This document shows, piece after piece, positions 43,944 through 55,086 of a stretch of DNA of 64,000 bases. Below the pieces are notes generated by a model. The model saw only the letters and a list, made by a program, of their open reading frames with translations, ran no database searches and was not told where the DNA came from. Origin of the DNA: Rikenellaceae bacterium. GTDB taxonomy: Bacteria > Bacteroidota > Bacteroidia > Bacteroidales > Rikenellaceae. The DNA lies in the NCBI GenBank assembly GCA_015059945.1, contig SUZJ01000006.1:62001-126000 (forward strand), given 5' to 3'. Numbering within the stretch: the stretch's first letter is position 1; each line of letters starts with the position of its first letter. Position numbers and translations under genes: made by a program.

Positions 43944-46556
43944 TTAGAACTGCTGGCCGATTACGAAGTGGAACTGGCTGCCGCTCACTGTGCTCTGGCC
44001 AAATGGGTGGTCGAAGCCGTAGCCCCAGTCGATACCCAGCAGACCAATCATAGGCAGGTATATGCGCAGACCTGCACCCAACGACCTCTTGAGCTGGAAG
44101 GGGTTGAACTCCTTCCACGAGAGCCAACCGTTACCGGCCTCGGCAAATAACAGTGCGTAAATCTGGCTCGAAGGCTCCATAATCAGCGGGTAGCGCAACT
44201 CGGCGGTGTACTTGTTATATACGTTTGCATAGGTGTAGCTGCTGCTACTTGGGGTAAGCGTACCGTCCTCATAACCACGCATCGAGATAATGTCTACACC
44301 ATACACGTTGTAGCCCGACATACCGTCACCACCCACGTCAAATCCCTCGAAGGGCGACTGCTTGCCCTCGGTGTAGTTGCCCAGGTAACCCATCTCTGCC
44401 CTTGTCATAACAACAAGTTTGCCATCGTTGGTCAGGGGGTAGTACCACTTGTAGCTCAGCAACCACTTGTGGTACTCGATCCACTTGTACTTCTCCTCGT
44501 CGGGCATCTTGGCGTAGTCCTTCTCGGGGCCAAAGAGCGAGTAGGGGGGAGTAAGTGTCAGCGAGAACGAGAACTCCGAACCGCTACGGGGATAGATGGG
44601 CGAGTCGGTAGAGTTACGCGACAGCAACGTGCGGAAGGTGATGATGTTAGACCTACCATTCTTCAACAAGAAGTAGTTCCAGTCGTTCATATCGTAAGCC
44701 GTGTAGGCCAACTCGTTGTAAATCGTAAAGTATTGGTCGGGCCAGTTGAGCCTGCGGCCCAAGCCTGCGCTCACACCCATTGCGCGGAAGTACTGACCAT
44801 TGTCAACCAAGCCTGTGTAGGCCGAGTAGTAGTTGGTGGTCTGCTCTGACCAGTAGCCGCCAATAGTGAGCGAGTTGGGCTTCTTGCCACCCAACCAGGG
44901 CTCGGTAAAGCTGGCCGAGAACGAGCTGTAATAGGTACCGTTGGTCTGGCCCCTGATAGACAACTGCTGGTTGTCGCCCTGGGGATAGGGCCTCCAAGCA
45001 TCCTTGTTGAATACGTTGCGCATACTCATATTGGTAAACACAACGCCCAACGAGCCCACAAACATACCGGCACCCCAACCGCCGCTAATCTCAAACTTGT
45101 CCGAGGCCTTTTCGCTCAAGCCCCAAGTTACGTCTACCGCCTCGTTCGATACGGGCTGGATGTTGGGCATAATTTGGGTTTCGTCGAAGTGGCCCATTGC
45201 GGCCAACTGGCGCATTGTCTGCATAATAAGTGCTCGGTTGTAGAGCTCACCAGGGCGAGTGTAAATCTCCCTGCGGATAACCTCGTCGTTTACCTTGTTG
45301 TTGCCGGTGATGTTCACATTGTTGAACCTATACTGCTGGCCCTCAAAAATTTTAATCTCCAAGTCAATCGAGTCGCTACCGATAATAATCTCGGTGGGCG
45401 AGATTTGCGAGGCCAGGTAACCCTCGTTCTGGTAGAGCGAGTTTACGGTCGAAACATCCTCGGGGTCATCCTCCTTGCCTACGCCCAAGCGCTCGTAGAG
45501 AGTCTTTTTGTCATAGGCATCGCCCTTTTTGAGGCCCAGCATCTGGTCCAATTGCTCGGTCGAGTATTTGCTGTTGCCCACCCACTTGATGTTGCGGTAG
45601 TAGAACTTGTTGCCCTCGTCAACGGTAATCACCAAGCCAATGCGCTCGGGGTTGATTACATATACCGAGTCTTTGACAATCATTGCATTACGATAACCCT
45701 TCGAGTGATAGAAGTCGATGATATTCGTAAAGTCCTCCTCCAACTCGTCTTGGCGCAACTTGGTGTTGTGGAAGATGTTGATACTCTTCTTGTGAATCTT
45801 CTTCATCACCTTGCGCAACTGCTTGTCGGTAAATACCTCGTTGCCCTCGAAGTCGAGTTCGCCGATGCGTACTTTTTCGTTCTTGCTCACCTCGAAGGTT
45901 ACGTTCACAGCGTTCTTAATCACGCTATCGTTCTCGATACGGGGCGTAACGGTCACATTGCGGAAGCCCTTGTCAATATAGTGCTCCTTAATCTGGTGTA
46001 CCCTCTTTTGCACTGCATAGTCGCTCAGCGCCTCGGTACCACGTTTTAGTTTGAGGTCCTCGGTGAGCGATGTTGCGGCACTCTTGCTGATGCCGTCAAA
46101 CAGCCAGCGGAAGATTCGTGGGCGCTCGGCCAACACGAAGTTGATATCTACGCTGTCGCCATCGATGGTCGTTACGGCCTTGATGTCCGAGAAGTACTGC
46201 TTGGTCCACATACGGGCAATGGCCTGCGAAATCTCGCTACCAGGAATCGAAATCTCGTCGCCTACGGCCAGGCCGGTCGAATTGACCTGCAACTGAGGGT
46301 CAAGGAAACGTATGCCCGATGCGTCGAGCGAGCGGATGATATACTTCTTGGGGTTGGTGTAGTCGGCCATAGGGGCATCGACATCTACCGAGTCGGGCAC
46401 TGTGGCCTCTAAGTTGTTGATGTCATAGGCGGGGGCCTCGGCTCTCAGCGAGTCGGTCTGCGCCTTGAAACCCTCGGCCTCCACCGCAGCCTCTTGTGCC
46501 TTGATGGTGGTTGCGCCCAGCAGCGCAAGGGTGAGTATAAGGAATTTTCTATTCAT
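43944..46556 (-). CDS. bamA: Outer-membrane protein assembly factor BamA
   Basis: The protein has 870 residues. After a signal peptide (TTIKAQ) and an ~70-residue acidic extension come five POTRA modules (e.g. RIGELDFEGNEVFTDKQLRKVM; FNNVNITGNNKVNDEVIRREIYT) to about residue 500. A 16-strand Omp85 barrel follows, ending in FHFVIGQQF. The conserved loop-6 VRGF motif appears as MRGYEDG. It inserts beta-barrel proteins such as the SusC protein of this window. It is encoded between uppS and two skp genes; the close spacing supports one transcript. Confidence 0.96.
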   Translation of the reverse strand: MNRKFLILTLALLGATTIKAQEAAVEAEGFKAQTDSLRAEAPAYDINNLEATVPDSVDVDAPMADYTNPKKYIIRSLDASGIRFLDPQLQVNSTGLAVGDEISIPGSEISQAIARMWTKQYFSDIKAVTTIDGDSVDINFVLAERPRIFRWLFDGISKSAATSLTEDLKLKRGTEALSDYAVQKRVHQIKEHYIDKGFRNVTVTPRIENDSVIKNAVNVTFEVSKNEKVRIGELDFEGNEVFTDKQLRKVMKKIHKKSINIFHNTKLRQDELEEDFTNIIDFYHSKGYRNAMIVKDSVYVINPERIGLVITVDEGNKFYYRNIKWVGNSKYSTEQLDQMLGLKKGDAYDKKTLYERLGVGKEDDPEDVSTVNSLYQNEGYLASQISPTEIIIGSDSIDLEIKIFEGQQYRFNNVNITGNNKVNDEVIRREIYTRPGELYNRALIMQTMRQLAAMGHFDETQIMPNIQPVSNEAVDVTWGLSEKASDKFEISGGWGAGMFVGSLGVVFTNMSMRNVFNKDAWRPYPQGDNQQLSIRGQTNGTYYSSFSASFTEPWLGGKKPNSLTIGGYWSEQTTNYYSAYTGLVDNGQYFRAMGVSAGLGRRLNWPDQYFTIYNELAYTAYDMNDWNYFLLKNGRSNIITFRTLLSRNSTDSPIYPRSGSEFSFSLTLTPPYSLFGPEKDYAKMPDEEKYKWIEYHKWLLSYKWYYPLTNDGKLVVMTRAEMGYLGNYTEGKQSPFEGFDVGGDGMSGYNVYGVDIISMRGYEDGTLTPSSSSYTYANVYNKYTAELRYPLIMEPSSQIYALLFAEAGNGWLSWKEFNPFQLKRSLGAGLRIYLPMIGLLGIDWGYGFDHPFGQSTVSGSQFHFVIGQQF

Positions 46557-46622
46557 TGTCTGTCTTGAACGATATTTCTTCTTTGCAGTGTGTTGTGATT
46601 CTCTCTTTCTGTTTAGGGGGCT

Positions 46623-47345
46623 CTACTTGACCAGTCCAAAGCGGCGATTGCGCTGTGCGTAGGCCTCTAAGGCCTCGTCGAACGACGTTTTGTCAAAGTC
46701 GGGCCACAGGGTGGGAGTGAAGTAGAGCTCGCTGTATGCAGCTTGCCACATCAGGAAGTTGCTGAGCCTATACTCGCCACCAGTGCGTATCACCAAGTCG
46801 GGGTCAGGATAGTTGCGCGAGTAGAGGTGGGCCGAAATGTAGTCGGCATCTATCTGCTCGGGACTCAGTTTGCCCTCGGCAGCCTGCGCCACCAACTGGC
46901 GCACTGTGTCGGTAATCTCGTAACGCGAGCTGTAATTCATAGCCAATACCAGCGTGAGGTTGGTACCCCCTGCGGTTTCGCCCTCAATCTTGTCGATATA
47001 GCTGTTTACCTTATCCGAGAAAGCTACTCTATCGCCCATCAGCTTTACCTCCACGCCCTGCTCTTTCAGCTCGGGGGCCTCGGCAATTACGCTGCGGCAG
47101 AAGAGCTCCATAATGGCGTTTACCTCTTCGGCGGGCCTACCCCAGTTCTCGGTCGAGAAGGTGTAGAGTGTCAGGTAGCGAACACCACGATTTACTGCGG
47201 CCTTAACCACACGACGCACGCTCTCAACCCCCGCAATGTGTCCTTCGGGGCGGTCAAGACCGCGCTGTTGAGCCCAACGGCCATTGCCATCCATAATGAT
47301 TGCAACGTGCTGTGGGATTTTGCTCTCGTTACTATTTTGTGCCAT
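46623..47345 (-). CDS. uppS: Isoprenyl transferase (undecaprenyl diphosphate synthase)
   Basis: The protein has 240 residues from the ATG at 47345. An in-frame start at 47408 is rejected because a promoter box (47365-47372) lies inside it. The catalytic Asp19 is in IIMDGNGRWAQQRGL, followed by the RPEGHIAGVESVRR stretch, TLYTFSTENWGRP, and the C-terminal LVIRTGGEYRLSNFLMWQ with the diphosphate-binding Arg. It makes the C55 lipid carrier used for peptidoglycan and glycan synthesis. It is first in the uppS-bamA-skp-skp operon. Confidence 0.96.
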   Translation of the reverse strand: MAQNSNESKIPQHVAIIMDGNGRWAQQRGLDRPEGHIAGVESVRRVVKAAVNRGVRYLTLYTFSTENWGRPAEEVNAIMELFCRSVIAEAPELKEQGVEVKLMGDRVAFSDKVNSYIDKIEGETAGGTNLTLVLAMNYSSRYEITDTVRQLVAQAAEGKLSPEQIDADYISAHLYSRNYPDPDLVIRTGGEYRLSNFLMWQAAYSELYFTPTLWPDFDKTSFDEALEAYAQRNRRFGLVK

Positions 47346-47364
47346 ACTTTTCCAATTAAACGCG

Positions 47365-47372
47365 CAAATATA
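47365..47372 (-). promoter_or_regulatory. -7 box TATATTTG of the uppS-bamA operon
   Basis: TATATTTG on the minus strand matches TAnnTTTG and lies 19 nt before the uppS ATG. It decides that start. Confidence 0.65.
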
Positions 47373-47445
47373 AAACATTTTTGCGACTATCCCATAGGGA
47401 TAGCCCACAATTTAGCACATATTGCAGTAAAGTATTCGGGATGTT

Positions 47446-48330
47446 CTATTTGGACTCTCTGCTGTCCAATCCCCACATCATCTTCTCTTTTAACGTATCG
47501 TAGAACGATATATTTTGCAGCTTGACCAGAAAAACTTGCTCTTCGGCACGGGTAATCTCAAACGAGGCTCCGTTGCTGATGGTGTAGCTCTCGTTGTCGA
47601 TACCTGCCAGAGCGTGCAGGTCGCGAGCGTCGATGGTCAGACGTATGGTGCTGCTGTCGGGAATTACGATGGGGCGCATCGTGAAGTTGTGGGGCGCAAT
47701 GGGTGTAAGTATCAGGCAGTTGCACGTTGGCGCAACAATGGGCCCTCCTGCGCTGAGCGAGTAGGCGGTCGAACCCGTTGGGGTGGCAATCAGCGCACCG
47801 TCGCTCCAATAGTTGGCTGCCAGACGACCGTCAATCTCGACCTTTATGCCAATCATACCCATATGGCTGCGCTGTATAGAGAACTCGTTGAAGGCCAGTG
47901 GAAAGGTTACGGGCACATCAAAATCGCCCTCGATGCGCAACATCGACCTCTGCTCGATGCAGTAGTTGCCCTCGGCCAGCGCGTCGAGCGCCACGTCAAA
48001 CTCCTCTTTCGATACTGTGGCCAAAAAACCCAGTCTGCCCGAGTTGATGCCCAAGATTGGGGTGGGGGCTCCGCCCAGACTGCGAACAGCGCTCAGCAGG
48101 GTGCCGTCGCCACCGTAGGAGATGACCACCGAGTTGGGTGTAACTACGTCGGCTATTGCATCATAGCAGCGCTCGGCCGAGGTGGCTACAACGCCCCTTT
48201 CGGCCAGCCATTCGGCAGCCGAACTATTTACTACCCACTCGAAATTGTGGGCCTCGATACTCCTCAAAAGTGCCCCAAAATTCTCGACAGAACTCTTTTC
48301 TGTGGGGCGAGAAAACAAAATTATTTTCAT
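47446..48330 (-). CDS. nadK: NAD kinase
   Basis: The protein has 294 residues from the ATG at 48330 (an upstream in-frame codon at 48363 overlaps the promoter). The ATP/NAD-kinase motif [12 protein letters not shown] (Gly73-Asp75) and the downstream [28 protein letters not shown] and [15 protein letters not shown] segments are all present. It phosphorylates NAD+ to NADP+ in the cytoplasm. It is divergent from pdxJ with a 69-nt shared control region that holds a 16-bp palindrome. Confidence 0.96.
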   Translation of the reverse strand: MKIILFSRPTEKSSVENFGALLRSIEAHNFEWVVNSSAAEWLAERGVVATSAERCYDAIADVVTPNSVVISYGGDGTLLSAVRSLGGAPTPILGINSGRLGFLATVSKEEFDVALDALAEGNYCIEQRSMLRIEGDFDVPVTFPLAFNEFSIQRSHMGMIGIKVEIDGRLAANYWSDGALIATPTGSTAYSLSAGGPIVAPTCNCLILTPIAPHNFTMRPIVIPDSSTIRLTIDARDLHALAGIDNESYTISNGASFEITRAEEQVFLVKLQNISFYDTLKEKMMWGLDSRESK

Positions 48331-48331
48331 T

Positions 48332-48347
48332 TCACAAGAATTTGTGA
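48332..48347. promoter_or_regulatory. 16-bp palindrome TCACAA-GAAT-TTGTGA in the nadK/pdxJ control region
   Basis: A 6-4-6 perfect inverted repeat lies just upstream of a -7-like TACCTTTA (48348-48355) for pdxJ and inside the predicted nadK leader. Its position suits an operator for both genes; the binding factor is unknown. Confidence 0.5.
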
Positions 48348-48360
48348 TACCTTTACATCG

Positions 48361-48368
48361 CAAAAATA
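48361..48368 (-). promoter_or_regulatory. -7 box TATTTTTG for nadK
   Basis: TATTTTTG on the minus strand fits TAnnTTTG, 30 nt before the nadK ATG. Confidence 0.55.
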
Positions 48369-48399
48369 CCGAAAAACTTCAAATAATACCTCAAATGTT

Positions 48400-49113
48400 A
48401 TGACAAAATTGAGTGTAAACATAAACAAAATTGCCGTTATACGCAATTCGCGTGGCGGTAATATGCCCAATGTGCTGTTGGCTGCCGAGAATATCGAGCG
48501 CTTTGGGGCGCAGGGCATTACTGTTCACCCCCGCCCCGATGGTCGCCACATTCGCTACGACGATGTGCGTGCTCTGAAGGGGCTTGTTACGACCGAGCTG
48601 AACATAGAGGGTAACCCCATCGACTCGTTCACCGACTTGGTCTTGGAGGTTGTGCCTCATCAGGTTACGCTCGTACCCGATGCAGCAAATGCTATTACCT
48701 CCAATGCGGGCTGGGATACCATTGCCAACCGCGAGTTTTTGACCCAGAAGATTGCGCAGTTCAAGGCTAAGGGTATAAGAGTGTCGATTTTTGTAGACCC
48801 TGTGGTTGAGATGGTTAGGGGCGCAGCCGAGTGTGGTGCCGACCGCATAGAGCTCTACACCGAGGCCTATGCCCGCGACTATTCGGCCAATCGCGAGGAG
48901 GCCATTGCGCCCTATGTTACCGCCGCTGCCGAGGCCCACGCACTGGGGCTGGGCATAAATGCAGGCCACGACCTCAATCTGGAGAATCTGCACTACTTCG
49001 TTGAGCGCATACCCTATGTCGATGAGGTGTCGATTGGCCACGCACTCATCTCCGATGCACTCTACTATGGCTTGGAGAACACTGTGCAACTCTACCTCCG
49101 TGAATTGAAATAG
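48400..49113 (+). CDS. pdxJ: Pyridoxine 5'-phosphate synthase
   Basis: The protein has 237 residues from the ATG at 48400; the frame is open far upstream, but that part is antisense to nadK and is not protein-like. Conserved TIM-barrel text: [75 protein letters not shown] and the closing [12 protein letters not shown]. It condenses 1-deoxyxylulose-5-phosphate with aminoacetone phosphate to pyridoxine phosphate. The cca gene follows by 15 nt. Confidence 0.96.
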   Translation: MTKLSVNINKIAVIRNSRGGNMPNVLLAAENIERFGAQGITVHPRPDGRHIRYDDVRALKGLVTTELNIEGNPIDSFTDLVLEVVPHQVTLVPDAANAITSNAGWDTIANREFLTQKIAQFKAKGIRVSIFVDPVVEMVRGAAECGADRIELYTEAYARDYSANREEAIAPYVTAAAEAHALGLGINAGHDLNLENLHYFVERIPYVDEVSIGHALISDALYYGLENTVQLYLRELK

Positions 49114-49128
49114 ACCGAAAAAGATAGA

Positions 49129-50541
49129 ATGGAATCTCCTCTTTCGCTACCCATCTTTGGGCAGATACAAAAGATTGTCGACCGCTTAGGGCTGAGGGCC
49201 TATGTGGTGGGCGGCTATGTGCGCGACTACTACCTGTGCCGTCCCTCGACCGACATAGATGTTGTGGTGGTCGGCAGCGGTATCGAGGTGGCCAAAGCTT
49301 TGGGGAAGCAACTGCATACCAAAGTGTCGATTTTCAAGACCTTTGGCACCGCAATGCTGCACGATAGCGAGGGGCGCGAAATTGAGTTTGTGGGGGCTCG
49401 CAAAGAGTCCTACTCGCCCGACTCGCGCAAGCCTGCGGTAGAGGAGGGAACTATCGAGGATGACCAGCTCAGGCGCGACTTTACCATCAACGCACTGGCT
49501 TGGTCGCTCAATGCCGACAGCTTTGGCGAACTGCTTGACAGCTTTGGCGGTATGGACGACCTCGAGCGACTGATTATCCGCACCCCCACCGATCCCGATG
49601 TAACCTTCTCCGACGACCCATTGAGGATGATTAGGGGCATTAGGTTTGCCACCCAGTTGGGCTTTGACCTTGCGCCCGAAACCTTCGACGCCATTGTTCG
49701 CAACCGCGAGCGCATAGCCATTGTGTCCAAAGAGCGCATCATCACCGAGCTGAACAAAATTATGCTCTCGCCCGTTCCGTCAATAGGCTTCGAGCTGCTC
49801 TCGATGACGGGTCTGTTGCCACTTATCTTTCCCGAAGTGGAAGCTCTACGAGGGGTTGAGGTAAGGAATGGTAAAGGCCACAAAGATAACTTTGTACATA
49901 CAATGAAGGTTCTGGACAATGTGGCCAAAAAGAGCGACAATCTGTGGCTCCGCTGGGCCGCCTTGTTGCACGACATTGCCAAGCCCCGCACCAAGGCTTT
50001 CGATGCCCGCGTGGGGTGGTCGTTCCACGGCCACGAGGTGGTGGGCAGCAAGATGGTGCCCGAGATTTTCCGACGTATGAAACTGCCCCTCAACGAGCAT
50101 ATGAAGTATGTGCGCAAGATGGTCTTTTTGCACCTGAGGCCCATAATTCTCTCGGAGGATGAGGTTACCGATTCGGCCGTGAGGAGGTTGCTCTTCGAGG
50201 CGGGCGACGATGTAGAGGATCTGATGACACTCTGCGAGGCCGACATAACCTCGGGCATCGACTCGAAGGTGCAGCGCTACTTGCGCAACTTTGCTCTGGT
50301 GAGGGTGAAGATGAAAGAGATAGAGGAGAAAGACCGCATCCGCAACTTCCAGCCCCCCATTACGGGCGAGATAATTATGAGCACCTATGGACTGGAGCCT
50401 TGCTCGTTGGTGGGCGAGATTAAGGCTATCATAAAAGATGCAATCCTCGACGGAGTTATCCCCAACGACTACGATGCCGCCTTTGAACTGATGGACAAAA
50501 TCGCCGCCGAAAAGGGCCTTAGGGACCTTAAGGCTCCTTAA
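49129..50541 (+). CDS. cca: CCA tRNA nucleotidyltransferase / poly(A) polymerase family with HD domain
   Basis: The protein has 470 residues. The nucleotidyltransferase head has YVVGGYVRDYYL and DIDVVVVG (metal-binding Asp pair), then RRDFTINALAW and FSDDPLRMIRGIRFATQL of the neck. An HD domain follows (LLHDIAKPRT). It adds or repairs the 3' CCA end of tRNAs; the HD part can remove phosphates. The final residues (GLRDLKAP) and stop are written in a 9-nt repeat. It is co-transcribed with pdxJ and ends at the terminator 50546-50582. Confidence 0.93.
   Translation: MESPLSLPIFGQIQKIVDRLGLRAYVVGGYVRDYYLCRPSTDIDVVVVGSGIEVAKALGKQLHTKVSIFKTFGTAMLHDSEGREIEFVGARKESYSPDSRKPAVEEGTIEDDQLRRDFTINALAWSLNADSFGELLDSFGGMDDLERLIIRTPTDPDVTFSDDPLRMIRGIRFATQLGFDLAPETFDAIVRNRERIAIVSKERIITELNKIMLSPVPSIGFELLSMTGLLPLIFPEVEALRGVEVRNGKGHKDNFVHTMKVLDNVAKKSDNLWLRWAALLHDIAKPRTKAFDARVGWSFHGHEVVGSKMVPEIFRRMKLPLNEHMKYVRKMVFLHLRPIILSEDEVTDSAVRRLLFEAGDDVEDLMTLCEADITSGIDSKVQRYLRNFALVRVKMKEIEEKDRIRNFQPPITGEIIMSTYGLEPCSLVGEIKAIIKDAILDGVIPNDYDAAFELMDKIAAEKGLRDLKAP
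50513..50541. repeat. Nonamer-like repeat that encodes the end of Cca
   Basis: CCTTAGGGA, CCTTAAGGCT and CCTTAAA follow each other at 9-10 nt spacing and supply the last codons and the TAA stop of cca. The text is close to the 17584-17619 series. Confidence 0.65.
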
Positions 50542-50545
50542 AATA

Positions 50546-50582
50546 AAAACAAGCGAACCACGCAATATGGTTCGCTTGTTTT
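50546..50582. terminator. Bidirectional intrinsic terminator between convergent genes
   Basis: A perfect 15-bp stem (50546-50560 with 50568-50582) with a 7-nt loop is bordered by A on the left and T on the right. Confidence 0.92.
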
Positions 50583-50615
50583 GTAATATCCCTCCCGCTT
50601 GCTCTTGGGGGGCGG

Positions 50616-50942
50616 CTAAATCTCGTCGCGCAGGTTGTCGATATCCTCGTCCTCGTCGTTCTGGTCGGCCAACTCGTCGGCACCTTTCAGGTCGTCGTCG
50701 TAGTAGTCGCGGTCCTCCTCCTCGATGTGGTCGTCAATCTTGACGTCAATCTTAACAAGGTAGCTCACTGCCTCGGTCTCGAAGGGTACGGCATAGAAAA
50801 AGTCGCCATTGGGCTTGTCGATACGCATCATTGCCTCGGTGTAGCCGTAGGGGTAGAGTTTTCTTACCTCCTCCTGCAACTCGGGTGCGAGGTTCATAAA
50901 ACTCACAATAGAACGTGGTTTGTTGCTCTTTTTGGTAATCAT
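50616..50942 (-). CDS. Small acidic conserved protein
   Basis: The protein has 108 residues from the ATG at 50942 (a longer open frame adds an unlikely N-terminus). It starts with a basic stretch (MITKKSNKPRSIVSF), has a conserved-looking core (LAPELQEEVRKLYPYGYTE; RIDKPNGDFFYAVPFETE) and ends in ~40 residues rich in Asp and Glu. There is no signal peptide. Similar short proteins occur across Bacteroidales without assigned function as far as I recall. The charge split suggests a nucleic-acid- or protein-binding mimic, which is a guess. Confidence 0.7.
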   Translation of the reverse strand: MITKKSNKPRSIVSFMNLAPELQEEVRKLYPYGYTEAMMRIDKPNGDFFYAVPFETEAVSYLVKIDVKIDDHIEEEDRDYYDDDLKGADELADQNDEDEDIDNLRDEI

Positions 50943-51090
50943 ATTTCGTGTATTTGTGGTTTGCTGTGCAAAATTTCTGCAATTATAAGTCAAATTTTCA
51001 TATTCGACACACCCGACAAGAAAATTTTTCAAAAAAAATGCATTTTTTGATTTTTCGTGCTCAGAGTTTGGTCTGAATGGGATTTGTTTT

Positions 51091-51098
51091 TATTTTTG
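51091..51098 (+). promoter_or_regulatory. ligA promoter: TTTG (51067-51070), 20-nt spacer, TATTTTTG
   Basis: Both elements match the Bacteroidetes consensus with the ideal spacing, 47 nt before the ligA ATG. This is the clearest promoter in the window. Confidence 0.75.
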
Positions 51099-51136
51099 TA
51101 GTAGCATCCGCTACGTATTTATTTGGCCAAATCTAA

Positions 51137-53248
<2,112 letters not shown>

Positions 53249-53284
53249 GCGATGAACAAATTAAATTGATAGAAGTGGCGGAGA

Positions 53285-53305
53285 ATATATGATAAAATCA
53301 TATAT
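53285..53305. promoter_or_regulatory. 9-3-9 palindrome overlapping the dapA -7 box
   Basis: ATATATGAT-AAA-ATCATATAT is a perfect inverted repeat whose right end covers the first bases of the -7 box. It is A/T-rich, so chance is not excluded. Confidence 0.4.
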
Positions 53306-53310
53306 CTTTG
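53303..53310 (+). promoter_or_regulatory. -7 box TATCTTTG for dapA
   Basis: The box fits TAnnTTTG and lies 64 nt before the dapA ATG. Confidence 0.6.
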
Positions 53311-53374
53311 TGGAGAGTTTGGCCCACACACTGAGGGGGCCAAAGAAGGAACAGAGAACAAAAACATAAACCAT

Positions 53375-54262
53375 ATGAAATCCAAATTAACAGGTCTGGG
53401 AGTTGCTCTGGTAACCCCATTTACCGACAATGGCGAGATTGATTTTGCGGCACTCAACCGAGTGGTAGACAATGTGATAGAGGGTGGGGTGGACTATCTG
53501 GTTGTGATGGGCACTACGGGCGAAACCCCTACGCTGTCGATGCCCGAGAGGGTGGCCCTGCTGCGAGCCGTCAAGGAACGCAACGCTGGCCGACTGCCCA
53601 TAGTCGTAGGCGTGGGTGGCAACGACACTGCCCGAGTGGTGGAACTCATCAACCAGACCAACTTAGACGGTGTGGATGCCATTCTGAGCGTAACCCCATT
53701 CTACAACAAACCCTCGCAGAGGGGCCTTTTTGAGCACTACAAGTATATCGCAGAGCGCTCGCCCAGGCCAATTATCCTCTACAACGTGCCCGGTCGCACG
53801 GGTGTAAATATGGAGGCCGAAACTACGCTGCGCATAGCTCGCGAGTGCCCCAATGTGATTGCTACCAAAGAGGCCAGTGGCAATATCGAGCAGATTAAGG
53901 CCATAATTGATGCCGCCCCCGAGGATTTTATGGTCATCTCGGGCGACGACTCGTTGGCTCTGCCAATTATCAAGGCTGGCGGCTATGGCGTTATCTCGGT
54001 GGCTGCCAACGCCTTCCCACGCTATTTCAGCCGTATGATTGGCGACCAGTTCGAGGGCAAGTACGACGAAACCGAAGCTATGTTTGAGCGCATAAGGCCT
54101 ACAGTAAAGATGCTCTTTGCCGAGGGTAACCCCCCGGGAGTGAAGGCTGCAATGGCTGTTAAGGGACTGCTGCGCAACAATTTACGACTGCCACTGGTGC
54201 CCGTGAGCGATGAACTGTATGGCTCAATCGAGGCGACCATCAAGGCCGAGGGTTTCGAGTAG
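53375..54262 (+). CDS. dapA: 4-hydroxy-tetrahydrodipicolinate synthase
   Basis: The protein has 295 residues, the family length. Active-site residues are present: Lys165 for the Schiff base (VIATKEASG), Tyr136 (ILYNVPGRTG) with Arg141, and Thr47-Thr48 and Tyr110 of the proton relay (MGTTGETPTLS; SVTPFYNKPSQ). It condenses pyruvate with aspartate semialdehyde on the way to diaminopimelate and lysine. The gene has its own promoter with an overlapping palindrome. The DUF4919 gene follows by 58 nt. Confidence 0.96.
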   Translation: MKSKLTGLGVALVTPFTDNGEIDFAALNRVVDNVIEGGVDYLVVMGTTGETPTLSMPERVALLRAVKERNAGRLPIVVGVGGNDTARVVELINQTNLDGVDAILSVTPFYNKPSQRGLFEHYKYIAERSPRPIILYNVPGRTGVNMEAETTLRIARECPNVIATKEASGNIEQIKAIIDAAPEDFMVISGDDSLALPIIKAGGYGVISVAANAFPRYFSRMIGDQFEGKYDETEAMFERIRPTVKMLFAEGNPPGVKAAMAVKGLLRNNLRLPLVPVSDELYGSIEATIKAEGFE

Positions 54263-54320
54263 TTGTTTCTATTTGCATAGGGGTAATAAATCCTTCCGCT
54301 CGGGCGTTTTGTTGGTAGTT

Positions 54321-55082
54321 ATGAAAGCAATCAGGTTAATTCTTTTTTCGATGGTGGTACTTGTAGCCTCGTTGGGTGCTGTGGCTCAGGAGGTTGAGCA
54401 GGTGGCCGACCCCATGTGTGTACCCTCTGAGGAGGAAATTTTGCAGCGCACCATCGACTCTACGTCGCCATATTATTTGCCACGCCTGTTGGGACTCTAC
54501 CTGTCGGGCGAAAGGCCACTCACGTTGGAGGAGTATCACTACCTCTATTACGGCTACGCCTATACCGATGATTACAAACCCCTTGAGCCCATCGAGGCCG
54601 AGACCGAGGTGCTGGTGGCTATGGAGAAGGTTATGGCCGAGGCGAGTGGAGAGAATATAGACCAACTCATAGGGGCCGCCCTGAGGGTTATGGAGAGCGA
54701 CCCGTTCAGCCCCAAGAACTTGAACTTTCTGGTCTACGCCTACGGACTGCTGGGCGACAAGGAGAACGAACAACTATGCTATGACCGATTGGACAAGGTG
54801 TTGCGCACCATCGAGCGCTCGGGTAGCGGTACCAAGGAGAGCGAGCCCAAGCACGTGCTGAGGTTTTCGCACGCAGCCGATATGCTCTATGCGCGTGGCG
54901 TGGAGATTAAACGCCGTGAGGTGGTGTCGCGCACTGCCGAGTTTATATTCCTTACCCAGAAAGACAGCTTTGGGCAGCAGGGCTACTACTTCGACTTCTC
55001 GAGGGTATATTGGAACAAGCCCGAGGGCGAGCCTAAACCGCAAAAACGCGGCTGGACACTGAATAATGTGCCACTCAAATAG
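54321..55082 (+). CDS. Secreted DUF4919 protein
   Basis: The protein has 253 residues from the ATG at 54321, which gives a clean signal peptide (LILFSMVVLVASLGAVAQ). The longer open frame starts inside dapA. The body has the DUF4919 opening (YYLPRLLGLYLSGERPLTLE, then EYHYLYYGYAY), helical repeats in the middle and VYWNKPEGEPKP near the end. The family is Bacteroidetes-specific with unknown function. A C11 peptidase gene starts 4 nt after its stop, so the two products are made together. Confidence 0.85.
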   Translation: MKAIRLILFSMVVLVASLGAVAQEVEQVADPMCVPSEEEILQRTIDSTSPYYLPRLLGLYLSGERPLTLEEYHYLYYGYAYTDDYKPLEPIEAETEVLVAMEKVMAEASGENIDQLIGAALRVMESDPFSPKNLNFLVYAYGLLGDKENEQLCYDRLDKVLRTIERSGSGTKESEPKHVLRFSHAADMLYARGVEIKRREVVSRTAEFIFLTQKDSFGQQGYYFDFSRVYWNKPEGEPKPQKRGWTLNNVPLK

Positions 55083-55086
55083 TGAT

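Noticed and set aside
47346-47408. 21-residue N-terminal extension of uppS
   Set aside because: A TATATTTG promoter box lies inside it, and UppS proteins begin shortly before the catalytic MDGNGRW.
48332-48347. Rex operator at nadK/pdxJ
   Set aside because: Rex sites read TTGTGAA-N4-TTCACAA; here the half-sites are in the opposite order (TCACAA-N4-TTGTGA). Kept only as an unassigned palindrome.
47515-48399. Long N-terminal extension of pdxJ
   Set aside because: The extra ~295 codons are antisense to nadK and unlike PdxJ; the family starts at [17 protein letters not shown], right behind the ATG at 48400.
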